Source: Ensifer sp. MPMI2T (GTDB taxonomy: Bacteria > Pseudomonadota > Alphaproteobacteria > Rhizobiales > Rhizobiaceae). From it: a stretch of DNA of 64,000 nucleotides. The notes beneath the pieces were generated by a model. That model searched no databases. It was given only the letters and a program-made list of their open reading frames with translations, and was not told the DNA's origin. The DNA is taken from contig NZ_SRXN01000033.1 in the NCBI RefSeq assembly GCF_004827385.1, positions 1 to 64,000 on the forward strand. The letters are read 5' to 3'. The translations under genes and the position numbers were made by a program. This document shows, piece by piece, positions 53,573-63,374 of this stretch (within the stretch, counting starts at the first letter, position 1; the number at the start of each line of letters is the position of its first letter).

Positions 53573-56500
53573 TGCCGGCTCATGATCCGCTTCGCCTCGA
53601 GATTGCTAATAGTGCTCGCATCGGCCTCGCGCTCGAGAACGAGCTCTCCGCCAATCAGGCCCGTTCCTACGTGCGCTGCCTACAGGTCGGCTGGCAGGTC
53701 GATACGATCGGCTGGAATCGCGCGGATTCCGAAGGACAGCTCACGGACGCACGCAGCCTGTTGCAGGCCGCCGAAATCTTCGCCGAGATCGAAGGTCATG
53801 ACGCTCCGCGCGCGATTGACTGCTACCGGCGTGCCGGCGAAATCCTCGAATGGCTGGCGCGGTCGAATGACGGGATCAAGACCTTGGCTCCGATCGAACT
53901 CCTCGCAGGCGCGGCGTTTCAGCTCGGTGGCCTCCCGGCCATGGCATCCGGTCTCCTCGGCCAGCTCGATCTCGAGGAGGATGGTCCCGCACTGTTCGCC
54001 GCGTTCCTGAAGGCGGATTTCGACGAAGTCTTGACCCTCGCCATGGCGTTTTGGGCGCAGCATCCCGACCTGACCGTGGCGGACGCTTCGCGCCGGATAC
54101 TTGAGGAGGATCAGGACGACCGGCTTGCCTGGTATTTTACGGTCGAGCTGGTGCGCGCGCTCGGGCTCTTCGCGGACTCTGTGCGGCGCGGGGACGATGC
54201 GCGGCTCGCAAAGGCCTCGGCCAAGCTCAAAGCGCTCGACGCGATGGCTGTACGCACCTTCAGCGATGACGTTTCTTTGCTAATCAGCTTGCTGCGGCAG
54301 GTAGCCTCGCGTTTCGCCGATGCCAGTATCTACCGCTCAGTGCGCGCTCTCGGCGAGCTCAATGTCGAACGCATGCCGCGCATGCTGGCGTTCGCGCGCG
54401 ACCAGTTTGCGCGAGGACGGGGCATCCTCTGGTCGTCGCAGCGTGCCGGGCTCAACCGCCTGCTCGACAACTCATCCTTCGCATTGTGCACCCCGACCGG
54501 TTCGGGCAAGACGCTGGTCGCCAATCTCGGCTTGGTGAAGGAATTGCTGCTGCGCGACCATGGCGAGGTCGTTCCGCTCGCGCTATATCTGGTCCCCTCT
54601 CGCGCGCTGGCCGGTGAGGTCGAAGCCAAACTCACCGCCGAGCTTGGCCGCGATCTTATCATAACTGGCTTATATGGCGGTGCCGATTGGGGGATCACCG
54701 ACTATTGGCTGAACGCCGATCGCCCGACCGTGCTCATCGCGACGGTCGAGAAAGCCGACGCGCTCATGCGCTATCTCGCGCCGCTGCTGCTCAGCCGTTT
54801 GCGACTGTTGATCGTCGACGAAGCGCATCAGGTTCTGCCCGAGGACACCGAGAATGGCCGAAGCGCCTTCGCCGACCATAGCAGCCGCGCGTTGCGGCTC
54901 GAAAGTTTCGTTGCGCGCTTGCTTACACAAGCGCCTGACATAGTCCGCATCGCGTTGACCGCGGTCGCCGGAGGCGCAGCGGGACCGGTCGCGCGGTGGA
55001 TGGAAGGGCAAGCCGCCGCGCAGGCGATCGGGACGCGGTACCGCAGCACGCGACAGGTAATCGGCGTGCTCGAGACTGCACCGCAGCGGCGCTGCACAAT
55101 GCTCCTCGAGCTGATGAACGGTCTGCCGCTCTATGTTCGCGACCGCGACGATCCGGTCTATCTAAATCTTACCACTCCGCCGATGCCACAGTTGCCGGCC
55201 AAGATGCGAGACAGCCTCTATCGCTTCAACCAGGTCACGGTGCTGTGGACCGCGCTTCATCTCACCGCCGCCAATCGCCGAATCCTTATCTCTCTTGCGC
55301 AGGAGCCCGAGCAAACGATGGGCTGGTATGTGCAGGCCATCAGGTTGCCGGCTTGGCGGCAATTGCCGGCATTCCAGCCCCCGGAGGGACGCCTGGGCGA
55401 GCTTTTTACCGAGGCGCGCGATGCCTGCGTAGATTATTGCGGACCGGACTCGCATGAGGTGAAGCTACTCGACCGCGGGATCGCGACCAGCCACGGCCAG
55501 ATGCCACAGCGCCTGCGCCGCCTGATGGTCGCGCTCATCGATGAGAAGATCTGCCCCATAACGGTGGCAACCGCGACGCTCACCGAGGGCGTCAACCTCC
55601 CCTTCGACATCATCTTTGTCACCTCGCTGAAGCGCAGCGCCTATGACAATGTACGGCAGCGCCCAATCATCACACCGTTCACCCCGGCAGAATTTCGCAA
55701 TCTTGCCGGACGTGCAGGGCGGCCCGGTGCGACCAAGGGAATGGAAGGGTTAACGCTCGTCGCCCTCCCGACATCGATCTCCACCACCGCTGACACGAAA
55801 AAGCAGACCCAGCGCGAGCAGATGGCGTCGCTGAAGGACGACTACGACGCGCTGCGCGAAAATCTGCGGCTCGATGAGTTGGCGGGTGATGCGACGCTAA
55901 GCCCGCTCGCGATGCTGCTTCACGAATTGCGCGAGAAGGCTCGGGTGTATTTCGGTCATGTCACTGACGAGGCCTTTCTCGACTGGCTCGATCAGGCCGA
56001 GGCTGAGAACGTTAGCGACGAGGCCGGCACCGGCGCCACCGACGGTTTTTCGCGCCTCGCTGACACCGTCGACGAGCTCGATGGCTTCGTAATGACTGCG
56101 CTGGAGGAGTTGAGTCTGTTCGATGATGGGCTCGACGGTGCGGCCGCCGAGGCGAAATTGGCATCGCTCTGGCAAAAGACCTTCACCGTCGCTGCGGCAG
56201 TACAAGAGGCCTGGCTCGAACAAGCAGTCGTGCGGCGGGGCCGCGCGATCGTCGAGACCATTTATCCCGATGCCGAAGAGCGTCGGCGCCTTTATCAATA
56301 TGGCTTCTCGCCCCATGTCGGCCGCCGGTTCGAGGCGATCGCCCCGGCCATCGCCGAACAACTGGCGGCGGCGACCGACTATGGCACTGAAAGCGCGGCC
56401 GAGCGGCTCGCGCGGTTCGCGGAGCTGGGCGAGCTGCTCAAGGAAGATCGCGGATTCGGGTTCCGGGTACGCGATACCGTGACCGACCAAAATATCCTCG

Positions 56501-57195
56501 AAAATTGGACTGATGTGCTCGGCTGGTGGATGCGCGGGCCGGATGCGGCCGTGCCGGACGCGGGCGATCTGCGCGCGCGGCAACGCTTCGTCGCCGACAA
56601 TCTGGAATTTCGCCTTGGCGTGGCGCTCGGAGCGGTCGTCGCGCAGAAATGGACCTCAGGCGCAGGCGACCCGCTCGCTGTGCCATCGCTCGCCGAGTGG
56701 AAGGCCACGACGGGCCTGCCCTGGTTCGGCTTCTGGGCGCGCGAGCTGCTGCGGTGGGGCACGCTCGATCCGTTTGTCGCCTTTGCGCTGGCCCAAGGAC
56801 GCGCCAAGACGCGCGAGGAAGCCGAGGGACTGCGCGCCGCTTTCGAGGAGTGGCTCGACGACGAAGTCGATGATCCGAGTGCGGAAGACCTTATCGACCC
56901 GCAGCAATTCTTGGCTTGGGAGAAGAGCCTGCCAGCCCGCGAGCGTGAGCGCGCTGAGCCCGTGCCGGAGCAGGCCGAGCTTACCGGCACGACGGGTGCC
57001 AAGAAGCTTTACAATGTGCTTCCGGTCGCGGGCGATGAGGAAGTGCTGTGGGTCGACGCGGCGGGCTATGAGCTGGCGCGTTCGGTTGATGAGTTCGGCT
57101 TTTATGATGCGAGCGACATCGCCCATGACTACGTCCTAGAAACCGAAGGACGGGCCACGGTGCACCGCCTATTTGCCCGCTCACGCCGCAGTTGA
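53572..57195 (+). CDS. hamB: HamB, Ski2-like superfamily 2 helicase of a Hachiman-type system
   Basis: A 1207-aa helicase. Walker A TPTGSGKT with K313, DEAH-type Walker B IVDEAH at 415-419, a motif IV/V region ATATLTEGVNLPFD and motif VI EFRNLAGRAGRPG, the Ski2-like wording. A 290-residue N-terminal and a 450-residue C-terminal region are mostly helical. In Hachiman (also AbpAB) the helicase senses damaged or phage DNA and releases the HamA nuclease. Start ATG overlaps the hamA stop (TGATG). The reading frame is fully intact although its partner is not. Confidence 0.85.
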   Translation: MPAHDPLRLEIANSARIGLALENELSANQARSYVRCLQVGWQVDTIGWNRADSEGQLTDARSLLQAAEIFAEIEGHDAPRAIDCYRRAGEILEWLARSNDGIKTLAPIELLAGAAFQLGGLPAMASGLLGQLDLEEDGPALFAAFLKADFDEVLTLAMAFWAQHPDLTVADASRRILEEDQDDRLAWYFTVELVRALGLFADSVRRGDDARLAKASAKLKALDAMAVRTFSDDVSLLISLLRQVASRFADASIYRSVRALGELNVERMPRMLAFARDQFARGRGILWSSQRAGLNRLLDNSSFALCTPTGSGKTLVANLGLVKELLLRDHGEVVPLALYLVPSRALAGEVEAKLTAELGRDLIITGLYGGADWGITDYWLNADRPTVLIATVEKADALMRYLAPLLLSRLRLLIVDEAHQVLPEDTENGRSAFADHSSRALRLESFVARLLTQAPDIVRIALTAVAGGAAGPVARWMEGQAAAQAIGTRYRSTRQVIGVLETAPQRRCTMLLELMNGLPLYVRDRDDPVYLNLTTPPMPQLPAKMRDSLYRFNQVTVLWTALHLTAANRRILISLAQEPEQTMGWYVQAIRLPAWRQLPAFQPPEGRLGELFTEARDACVDYCGPDSHEVKLLDRGIATSHGQMPQRLRRLMVALIDEKICPITVATATLTEGVNLPFDIIFVTSLKRSAYDNVRQRPIITPFTPAEFRNLAGRAGRPGATKGMEGLTLVALPTSISTTADTKKQTQREQMASLKDDYDALRENLRLDELAGDATLSPLAMLLHELREKARVYFGHVTDEAFLDWLDQAEAENVSDEAGTGATDGFSRLADTVDELDGFVMTALEELSLFDDGLDGAAAEAKLASLWQKTFTVAAAVQEAWLEQAVVRRGRAIVETIYPDAEERRRLYQYGFSPHVGRRFEAIAPAIAEQLAAATDYGTESAAERLARFAELGELLKEDRGFGFRVRDTVTDQNILENWTDVLGWWMRGPDAAVPDAGDLRARQRFVADNLEFRLGVALGAVVAQKWTSGAGDPLAVPSLAEWKATTGLPWFGFWARELLRWGTLDPFVAFALAQGRAKTREEAEGLRAAFEEWLDDEVDDPSAEDLIDPQQFLAWEKSLPARERERAEPVPEQAELTGTTGAKKLYNVLPVAGDEEVLWVDAAGYELARSVDEFGFYDASDIAHDYVLETEGRATVHRLFARSRRS

Positions 57196-57881
57196 GCCTT
57201 GACAACTAGCAAAAATGAGGTGGGTAGTGCGGCACGAATGGGGCAGCATCTCTCGAATGGCGCTTGGCTTTCGAGCGACAGCTATCCCGTGATTGGCACT
57301 GAAAACCTAACGTTCAGCAAGGCGCCCCCAAGTCGGACACTGAGCAGAGCACGGTGGTATCCCAGAAGCAGACATGCGTAGATGCCGCCGAGCTGCAGTT
57401 TTGCGCCACTTCCAGACCTTACCTCGGAAGCTGCGATCGACGCGTTTCGACCCAGAGCGGCCACTCCCCTACAGCGCCTGCATGTCCGGTGGCGTTCGTC
57501 GTTGCCTTTGGCACGGCGGATTGCTGGCTCTGATGGTTCATTTCAACGGTGAGTACTACGGAAATTCGCTTTTCTCATCTGAGCGGGACAACTGCAGCCG
57601 CCCTGTTTCGAGCGAGAGGTACAAAGCCGCCCCGGCATTCCTCACATTGAGAGGACTCGACCGTAGACCGTGCAGTTGAAGCAATTTCTTGATGTTGGCT
57701 CCTGGCGCGCGCCCCCTCCAACTGAAAATTCCCGCAGCGTGGCGGGACCGGCAAGTGGAACTACTAGTACGATGAGGGTGAGCCATGTCAGCGTGACGCC
57801 GAGCGCCAATCCGAAACCCGGAATGACGCTCGGCTGCCGAAACTGCCACTGCGTGCTGCTGCTGCGAAAGGCCTATGAATA
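57196..57881. other. Gene-poor spacer with repeat B
   Basis: No supported gene between hamB and the sulfate-binding gene. Contains repeat B copy 1 and short frames without family signals. Confidence 0.45.
57403..57453 (+). repeat. Dispersed repeat B, copy 1
   Basis: The string from GCGCCACTTCCAGACCTTAC through GCGATCGACGCGTTTCGACC is shared with 61637-61687. The part before it resembles repeat A. Confidence 0.8.
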
Positions 57882-58907
57882 TTATTGTCCCGGCTTGTAG
57901 ATCTGGTCGAAAACGCCGCCGTCGGCGAAGAACTTCGGCTGAGCTTCTTTCCAGCCGCCGAATTCGCCAATAGTGACCAACTTCACATCGGCGAAGCGCG
58001 CCGTGTCCTTGGGGTCAGCCAGCTCCGGCTTGAACGGCCGGTAATAGTGCTTGGCCGCGATCTTCTGGCCGACATCACTGTAGAGATAGTTCAGATAGGC
58101 TTCGGCCACCTTGCGCGTGCCCTTGCTGTCGACGTTGCCGTCCACGAGCGCCACGGGTGGCTCGGCCTTGATCGAGATCGACGGTGTGACGATCTCGAAA
58201 TTGTCCGGCCCGAGTTCCTCCAGCGACAGGTAGGCTTCGTTTTCCCAGGCGAGCAGCACGTCGCCGAGGCCTCGCTGGACGAAGGTTGTCGTTGCGCCGC
58301 GTGCACCGGTGTCGAGAACCGGCACGTGCTTGAACAGTTGCGCCACATATTCCTGCGCCTTGGCGTCATCGCCGCCATTGGCAGCTCGCGCCCAAGCCCA
58401 GGCTGCAAGGAAGTTCCAGCGTGCGCCACCTGAGGTCTTCGGGTTGGGCGTGATTACCTGGATATCTTCCTTGACGAGATCGCCCCAGTCCTTGATGCCC
58501 TTCGGATTACCCTTGCGAACGAGGAAAACGATGGTCGAGGTGTAGGGAGAGCTGTTGTTTTCGAAGCGGGTCTTCCAGTCGGCTGGAATTTTCCCGCTCT
58601 CCTTGGCGATTGCGTCGATATCGGCCTCAAGGGCCAGCGTCACGACGTCCGCCTCGAGGCCGTCGATCACGGACCGGGCCTGCTTGCCGGAGCCGCCGTG
58701 GGAGGTCTGGATCGTCACCGTCTCGCCGGTATCGGCCTTCCATTTTTCGGCGAATGCCGCATTGAAGTCCTTGTAGAGCTCCCTAGTCGGGTCATAGGAG
58801 ACGTTCAGGATTGTTGTGTCTGCTTGAGCGAGGCCGATGGCGCCAAGCTGCAGGGTGCCCACCACAAGCGCTAGTTTCATTAATCCGGCAAGTTTATTCG
58901 AAAGCAT
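57882..58907 (-). CDS. sbp: Sulfate ABC-transporter substrate-binding protein, copy 1
   Basis: A 341-aa periplasmic protein with signal peptide ending near AQA-D. Sulfate-binding family blocks: LNVSYDPTRELYKDFN, QTSHGGSGKQARSV, ITPNPKTSGGARWNFLAAW and GDVLLAWENEAYL. It delivers sulfate or thiosulfate to a CysTWA permease. GGAGGG ribosome site. Most residues are identical to the second copy at 60259. It follows cysA after 234 bp on the same strand. Confidence 0.94.
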   Translation of the reverse strand: MLSNKLAGLMKLALVVGTLQLGAIGLAQADTTILNVSYDPTRELYKDFNAAFAEKWKADTGETVTIQTSHGGSGKQARSVIDGLEADVVTLALEADIDAIAKESGKIPADWKTRFENNSSPYTSTIVFLVRKGNPKGIKDWGDLVKEDIQVITPNPKTSGGARWNFLAAWAWARAANGGDDAKAQEYVAQLFKHVPVLDTGARGATTTFVQRGLGDVLLAWENEAYLSLEELGPDNFEIVTPSISIKAEPPVALVDGNVDSKGTRKVAEAYLNYLYSDVGQKIAAKHYYRPFKPELADPKDTARFADVKLVTIGEFGGWKEAQPKFFADGGVFDQIYKPGQ

Positions 58908-59141
58908 TTCGAACCCTCCATTGCTTTGCCGAGATAACCTATCAATTTAATAGACTGCCACAACGCAGGCAGATGACGCGGCGGGCGGGATATTGGGAAT
59001 GTCCTATCGCCTTTCGCGAACATCCGGGAATTTCTTGCCCGCCCCCGGAACTCAGCCACCGATCGCGCGCGCTTAAATATGGTCATTTTCGACACTCCAA
59101 GTCGAGGAGTTGAAATCGACGTCATGAACCGGCCGTCCAGG

Positions 59142-60185
59142 CTATTTACCGCGAAACAGCGTCCACTTAGTGGGCCGGAACGCGAGGCTGGTGCGGTCGG
59201 CCGAGTCCGCGCGCTCGGGCGACAACTCAATCTCGATCGAGGGCGCTGTCTTGCCGAGATCCAATTCAAGGTGGCGCGTGCCTGCCACGCGCCGACTCGC
59301 CGTGACACGACCGGCGAGACAGCCGCTGCCACCCTCGATGAGTTCGACGTCGTGCGGTCGGAAATATAAGGTCACCGGTCCATCCGGCTCATTCGCCGCG
59401 CGCAGACCGATCGGCCGGTCCTCGAGCCAGATCTCGCCGCTCGACAGCATCACATCCAGGTAGTTCGACTGACCGATGAAGCCGTAGACGAAGGGCGAAA
59501 CCGGGTGGTCGTAGATCTCGTCGGGTGTGCCAACCTGCTCGATTGCGCCCTTGTTCATTACGGCCAAACGATCCGCAAGCTCGAGCGCCTCCTCTTGGTC
59601 ATGGGTGACAAAGACGGTCGTGTAGCCGGTGCGGTCGTGAATTTCGCGCAGCCATCGGCGAAGTTCCTTTCGAACTTGCGCGTCGAGCGCGCCGAATGGC
59701 TCGTCGAGCAGCAGCACGCTCGGTTCGACCGCCATGGCGCGGGCGAGCGCCACCCGCTGCCGCTGGCCACCGGAAAGCTGGGCCGGATAGCGCTTTTCGA
59801 GACCGGAGAGTTGCACGAGATCGAGCAGTTCGAGCGCGCGGCGGCGAATCTCGTGCGCGGGCGGTCGGCGGTCGGCGGGCCGCACCTTGAGCCCGAAGGC
59901 GACGTTGTCCATCACTGTCATGTGCCGGAAAAGGGCGTAGTGCTGGAAGACGAAGCCGATGTTGCGTTCCTGGACGGTTTTCTTCGATGCGTCCTCGGAG
60001 CCAAATAAGATCATGCCTTCGGTCGGGCTTTCGAGGCCGGCAATCAGCCTAAGAAGCGCCGTCTTTCCTGAACCCGACGGACCGAGGAGCGCGATCAGTT
60101 CGCCGGAGCGGATGTCGAGGGTGACGTCGACGAGCGCCGGGAAGCGGCCGAATTCCTTGCGCAGGCTCTCGACGCGGACTTCCAT
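59142..60185 (-). CDS. cysA: Sulfate ABC-transporter ATP-binding protein
   Basis: A 347-aa ATPase. Walker [12 protein letters not shown], signature [15 protein letters not shown], Walker [14 protein letters not shown] and switch [10 protein letters not shown], followed by a TOBE/CysA-type regulatory domain. It energises sulfate uptake, but no CysT/CysW permease gene is in the window. It lies between two binding-protein genes on the same strand. Confidence 0.94.
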   Translation of the reverse strand: MEVRVESLRKEFGRFPALVDVTLDIRSGELIALLGPSGSGKTALLRLIAGLESPTEGMILFGSEDASKKTVQERNIGFVFQHYALFRHMTVMDNVAFGLKVRPADRRPPAHEIRRRALELLDLVQLSGLEKRYPAQLSGGQRQRVALARAMAVEPSVLLLDEPFGALDAQVRKELRRWLREIHDRTGYTTVFVTHDQEEALELADRLAVMNKGAIEQVGTPDEIYDHPVSPFVYGFIGQSNYLDVMLSSGEIWLEDRPIGLRAANEPDGPVTLYFRPHDVELIEGGSGCLAGRVTASRRVAGTRHLELDLGKTAPSIEIELSPERADSADRTSLAFRPTKWTLFRGK

Positions 60186-60258
60186 GTCTGTGCGCCTTTC
60201 AATGTCTCCGACCAGCAGTAATCGTCATTGTCGCAAAGGCCAATACGGCGCCGCTGAC

Positions 60259-61284
60259 CTATCGTTCCGGCGTATAGATACGATCGAAAATCCCGCCATC
60301 GGCGAAGAACTTCGGCTGAGCTTCCTTCCAGCCGCCGAATTCGTCAATAGTAACCAGATTCACCGCGGCAAAGCGTTTGATGTCTTCGGGATCCGCCAGC
60401 TCGGGCTTGAACGGCCGGTAGTAGTGCTTGGCGGCAAGCTTCTGGCCGACATCGCTGTAGAGATAGTTGAGGTAGGCTTCCGCCACCCTGCGCGTGCCCT
60501 TGTTATCGACATTGCCGTCGACAAGCGCCACCGGCGGTTCGGCCTTGATCGAAATCGACGGCGTAATGATCTCGAAATTGTCGGGGCCGAGTTCCTCGAG
60601 CGCGAGATAGGCCTCGTTTTCCCAGGCGAGCAACACGTCGCCGAGACCGCGCTGGACGAAGGTGGTCATCGCGCCCCACGCGCCGGTGTCGAGAGCGAGA
60701 ACGTGCTTGAAGAGTTGCGCCACATATGCCTGCGCCTTGGCCTCGTCGCCGTTGTTGGCACCCCGTGCCCAGGCCCAAGCCGCAAGGAAGTTCCAGCGGG
60801 CTCCGCCGGAGGTCTTCGGGTTCGGAGTAATGACCTGGACGCCTTCCTTGGTCAGGTCACCCCAATCCTTGATGCCTTTCGGATTGCCCTTGCGGACCAG
60901 AAAGATGATCGTCGAGGTGTAGGGAGCGCTGTTGTTCTCAAGGCGGGTTTTCCAATCAACAGGGATCTTGCCGGTCGCCTGTGCAATCGCGTCGATGTCG
61001 GCTTCAAGCGCAAGCGTCACCACATCCGCCTCGAGGCCATCGATGACCAATCGCGCTTGTTTGCCGGAGCCGCCGTGCGAGGTCTGGATCGTCACCGTCT
61101 CGCCTGTATCCGCTTCCCATTTTTCTGCGAAGGCGAGATTGAATTCCTTGTAGAGTTTCCGCGTCGAATCATAGGACACATTCAGCATCGTCGTATCGGC
61201 AAGGGCGAGGCTGACAGAGCCAAGCTGCAGCATTCCGACCAGAAGCGCTCGTTTCACGGCCCCGGCGAGTCTACCCGCTCCCAT
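60259..61284 (-). CDS. sbp: Sulfate ABC-transporter substrate-binding protein, copy 2
   Basis: A 341-aa paralogue of the 57882 gene with the same signature blocks (LNVSYDSTRKLYKEFN, SHGGSGKQARLV). Start ATG 61284 has a GGAGG site 5 nt upstream, and the resulting length equals the other copy; a longer frame to 61353 is not favoured. It heads the sbp-cysA-sbp run, divergent from a flavin-reductase-like fragment. Confidence 0.94.
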   Translation of the reverse strand: MGAGRLAGAVKRALLVGMLQLGSVSLALADTTMLNVSYDSTRKLYKEFNLAFAEKWEADTGETVTIQTSHGGSGKQARLVIDGLEADVVTLALEADIDAIAQATGKIPVDWKTRLENNSAPYTSTIIFLVRKGNPKGIKDWGDLTKEGVQVITPNPKTSGGARWNFLAAWAWARGANNGDEAKAQAYVAQLFKHVLALDTGAWGAMTTFVQRGLGDVLLAWENEAYLALEELGPDNFEIITPSISIKAEPPVALVDGNVDNKGTRRVAEAYLNYLYSDVGQKLAAKHYYRPFKPELADPEDIKRFAAVNLVTIDEFGGWKEAQPKFFADGGIFDRIYTPER

Positions 61285-61472
61285 ATCGACCTCCGTGCTT
61301 AGCCCGATGAAATTACCGCCCGGACGCCAGATGGGAAAGCGGTTCTGCCTCACTTGGTGTGGCGGAGTTACCCGATTTTTTCACAGCGCCGAAAAACCGT
61401 AACCTAGAAACTCACGACCCATCCTCCCGCCGAAATGACGTCCAGCTCCGGCAATGCACGATGGAGACGGGA

Positions 61473-61625
61473 ATGAACGTGATCAACCTGAAACACGTTG
61501 CCTCGGGCGAAGATAGCGCACCAGGAGTGATCATCGACCCGGCGCTCTTGAAGGCGGCTATGCGGACGGTTTCCGGAGCAGTCTCCGCCACTACCGCGGG
61601 CATCGCGGAGAGCAGCCGAGCTAGA
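61473..61625 (+). pseudogene. Flavin-reductase-like N-terminal fragment truncated by repeat B
   Basis: MNVINLKHVASGEDSAPGVI, then DPALLKAAMRTVSGAVSATT resembles the N terminus of flavin reductase (FMN-binding split-barrel) proteins. After about 50 residues the frame runs into repeat B, so the domain is lost. GGAG about 10 nt before the ATG. Confidence 0.55.
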
Positions 61626-61636
61626 GGTCGTCTTTG

Positions 61637-61687
61637 GCGCCACTTCCAGACCTTACCTCGGAAGCTGCGATCGACGCGTTTCGACCC
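61637..61687 (+). repeat. Dispersed repeat B, copy 2
   Basis: Shared with 57403-57453. The preceding GAGGTCGTCTTTGGCGCCAC links it to repeat A. Confidence 0.8.
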
Positions 61688-61976
61688 TAAGCGGCCCAAC
61701 GTCCACTTAATGTGGAAGGACAGCAAATGGGCGCGAGAGCGGACGCACATAAGACACGGGTACAGCAAGGGAGAGCATGCTCTGGAGTCTAGGCTCACCT
61801 GATGACATGAACTTTCATCGGCTGCTCGAAAATTAAAGTTCCTTCTGCGCGGCGGCAGGCGGATGTCAGGATGGCGCTGATGACCTTGGACGGGTGTCTA
61901 CGTCTGCCTCGGAGGCCAGTTCGCCAAGGGGACCGGCGGTTCTCGATGCAGCCGGTCCCCCTCGCCCGATGTCGGC

Positions 61977-63374
61977 TTAGATGTGCCAATCGGCATCCAG
62001 CGAATACGCCTTGATATAGTCGATCTTCATCTCTGATCCGTCGACAAGCCCGTCAATCGGCGTGTCGGCCATCCCTCCGACCGCGAGATTGACGAGCATG
62101 TACATTGGCTTGTGCATGTCCGACGGGGTGTCGGCGCGTGCGATCGCCGTATCGTCGAAGTACCAGACGATCTCGTCCTCCGTCCAAAGCACGCCGTATT
62201 TGTGGAACCCGCTCGTATCGCCAACCTTCACCCCGTCTTGGCTCATCGTGTGCGACCCGGTTTCATTGGAATGCGCGGTAGTGATGACGGTATTCGTGTC
62301 CTCCCCGCGCATTTCCACGACGTCGAGTTCCGGCGGCCAGGAACCGTCGGCGGGGAGCAGCCAGAAGGCGGGCCAGGCACCCTGGTCGTTCGGCATGTCG
62401 GCCCGCATCTCGAAATAGCCGTAGGTCTGGGCGAAGGACGAATGGGTCGTCAGCATCCCCGAAGTATAATCATAGCCGTCGATCTCCGCCTGGATCGCGT
62501 CCGATGCAGGCGCGGCAGTAATTGTCAGCACGCCGTCCTTGACCGAAAACGGGTTGGCGGAAGCAGTCGGCTGATGGCTCGGATTGATGTACCACTGCAG
62601 CTCGCCGTTGTCGGCCAGCGTTGCCCCCTTTTCCGGGGCCCACCAGTATTTCGCGTCCCAGACACCGGTCGTGCCGCTGCGGAGCTGAAGCGCGTTGAAA
62701 TCGTCCGAGAAAGTCTGCGTGAAGGCGGAGCGGTCCAGGGCCAACCTGAACTGGCTCTCCTGCAACTGGTCGGCGGTGGTATTGGCGAAGACCAGGCTTT
62801 CGCCATCGGCGAGATGAAGCCGGAGATTGGCCCCCTTCTGGGCGACATTGGCCAGGACCTGTTGGAACGAGGTGAACCCGTAGCCATCAAGGCGAACACT
62901 GTCGTCGGATTCGAAATCGGTGATCAGGTCGCTGCCATCGCCGTGTGCCAACACGAAGGTGTCGGCTCCACCCGCTCCGGTCAGGACGTCATTGCCTGCG
63001 CGTCCGTCGATGGTCTGGCTGCCCGAACCACCGGTGATGATATTGTCGGCGCTGTTGCCGAACGCGTACCGGTCGTCGCCGGTGACGGCCAGGTTCTCGA
63101 AATTGTCCGGCAATGTGTAGCTCATCCACGTGTTGATGGTGTCGACGCCTTCGCCGGGGGCTTCATGGGCCCGGTTGATCGACGAATAAAGGTAGTAGAT
63201 GTCGTCGCCCTTGCCGCCGATCATCGTCACATCGACGGAACTGTCGCCCCACATGGAATCGTTACCGGGCGTCCCGTAGAGTGTGGGGCCTGATCCGGTG
63301 GCGGAAAACCATGCCGTCGAACTTCCGCTGTAATAAAGCGGCTGTCCCAGGGTGTTCATGGCAGTTCTGCTCAT
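61977..63374 (-). CDS. exsH: Secreted endo-beta-1,3-1,4-glycanase, ExsH type
   Basis: A 465-aa protein, the length known for Sinorhizobium ExsH. The N-terminal half (about 30-170) carries RTX-like glycine-aspartate nonapeptides (GGKGDDIYYL, GGSGSQTIDGRAGNDVL). The C-terminal half is a glycoside hydrolase family 16 domain with the catalytic ELDVVE motif and LPADGSWPPELD. It depolymerises succinoglycan and is exported by a type I (PrsDE) system through the RTX end. AGGAGA site upstream. No exo genes are nearby. Confidence 0.9.
   Translation of the reverse strand: MSRTAMNTLGQPLYYSGSSTAWFSATGSGPTLYGTPGNDSMWGDSSVDVTMIGGKGDDIYYLYSSINRAHEAPGEGVDTINTWMSYTLPDNFENLAVTGDDRYAFGNSADNIITGGSGSQTIDGRAGNDVLTGAGGADTFVLAHGDGSDLITDFESDDSVRLDGYGFTSFQQVLANVAQKGANLRLHLADGESLVFANTTADQLQESQFRLALDRSAFTQTFSDDFNALQLRSGTTGVWDAKYWWAPEKGATLADNGELQWYINPSHQPTASANPFSVKDGVLTITAAPASDAIQAEIDGYDYTSGMLTTHSSFAQTYGYFEMRADMPNDQGAWPAFWLLPADGSWPPELDVVEMRGEDTNTVITTAHSNETGSHTMSQDGVKVGDTSGFHKYGVLWTEDEIVWYFDDTAIARADTPSDMHKPMYMLVNLAVGGMADTPIDGLVDGSEMKIDYIKAYSLDADWHI

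Noticed and set aside
59959-61302. 447-aa plus-strand frame over cysA/sbp
   Set aside because: Antisense shadow of the sulfate-binding protein; no recognisable domain.
62112-63293. 393-aa plus-strand frame
   Set aside because: Antisense shadow of the ExsH-type glycanase.
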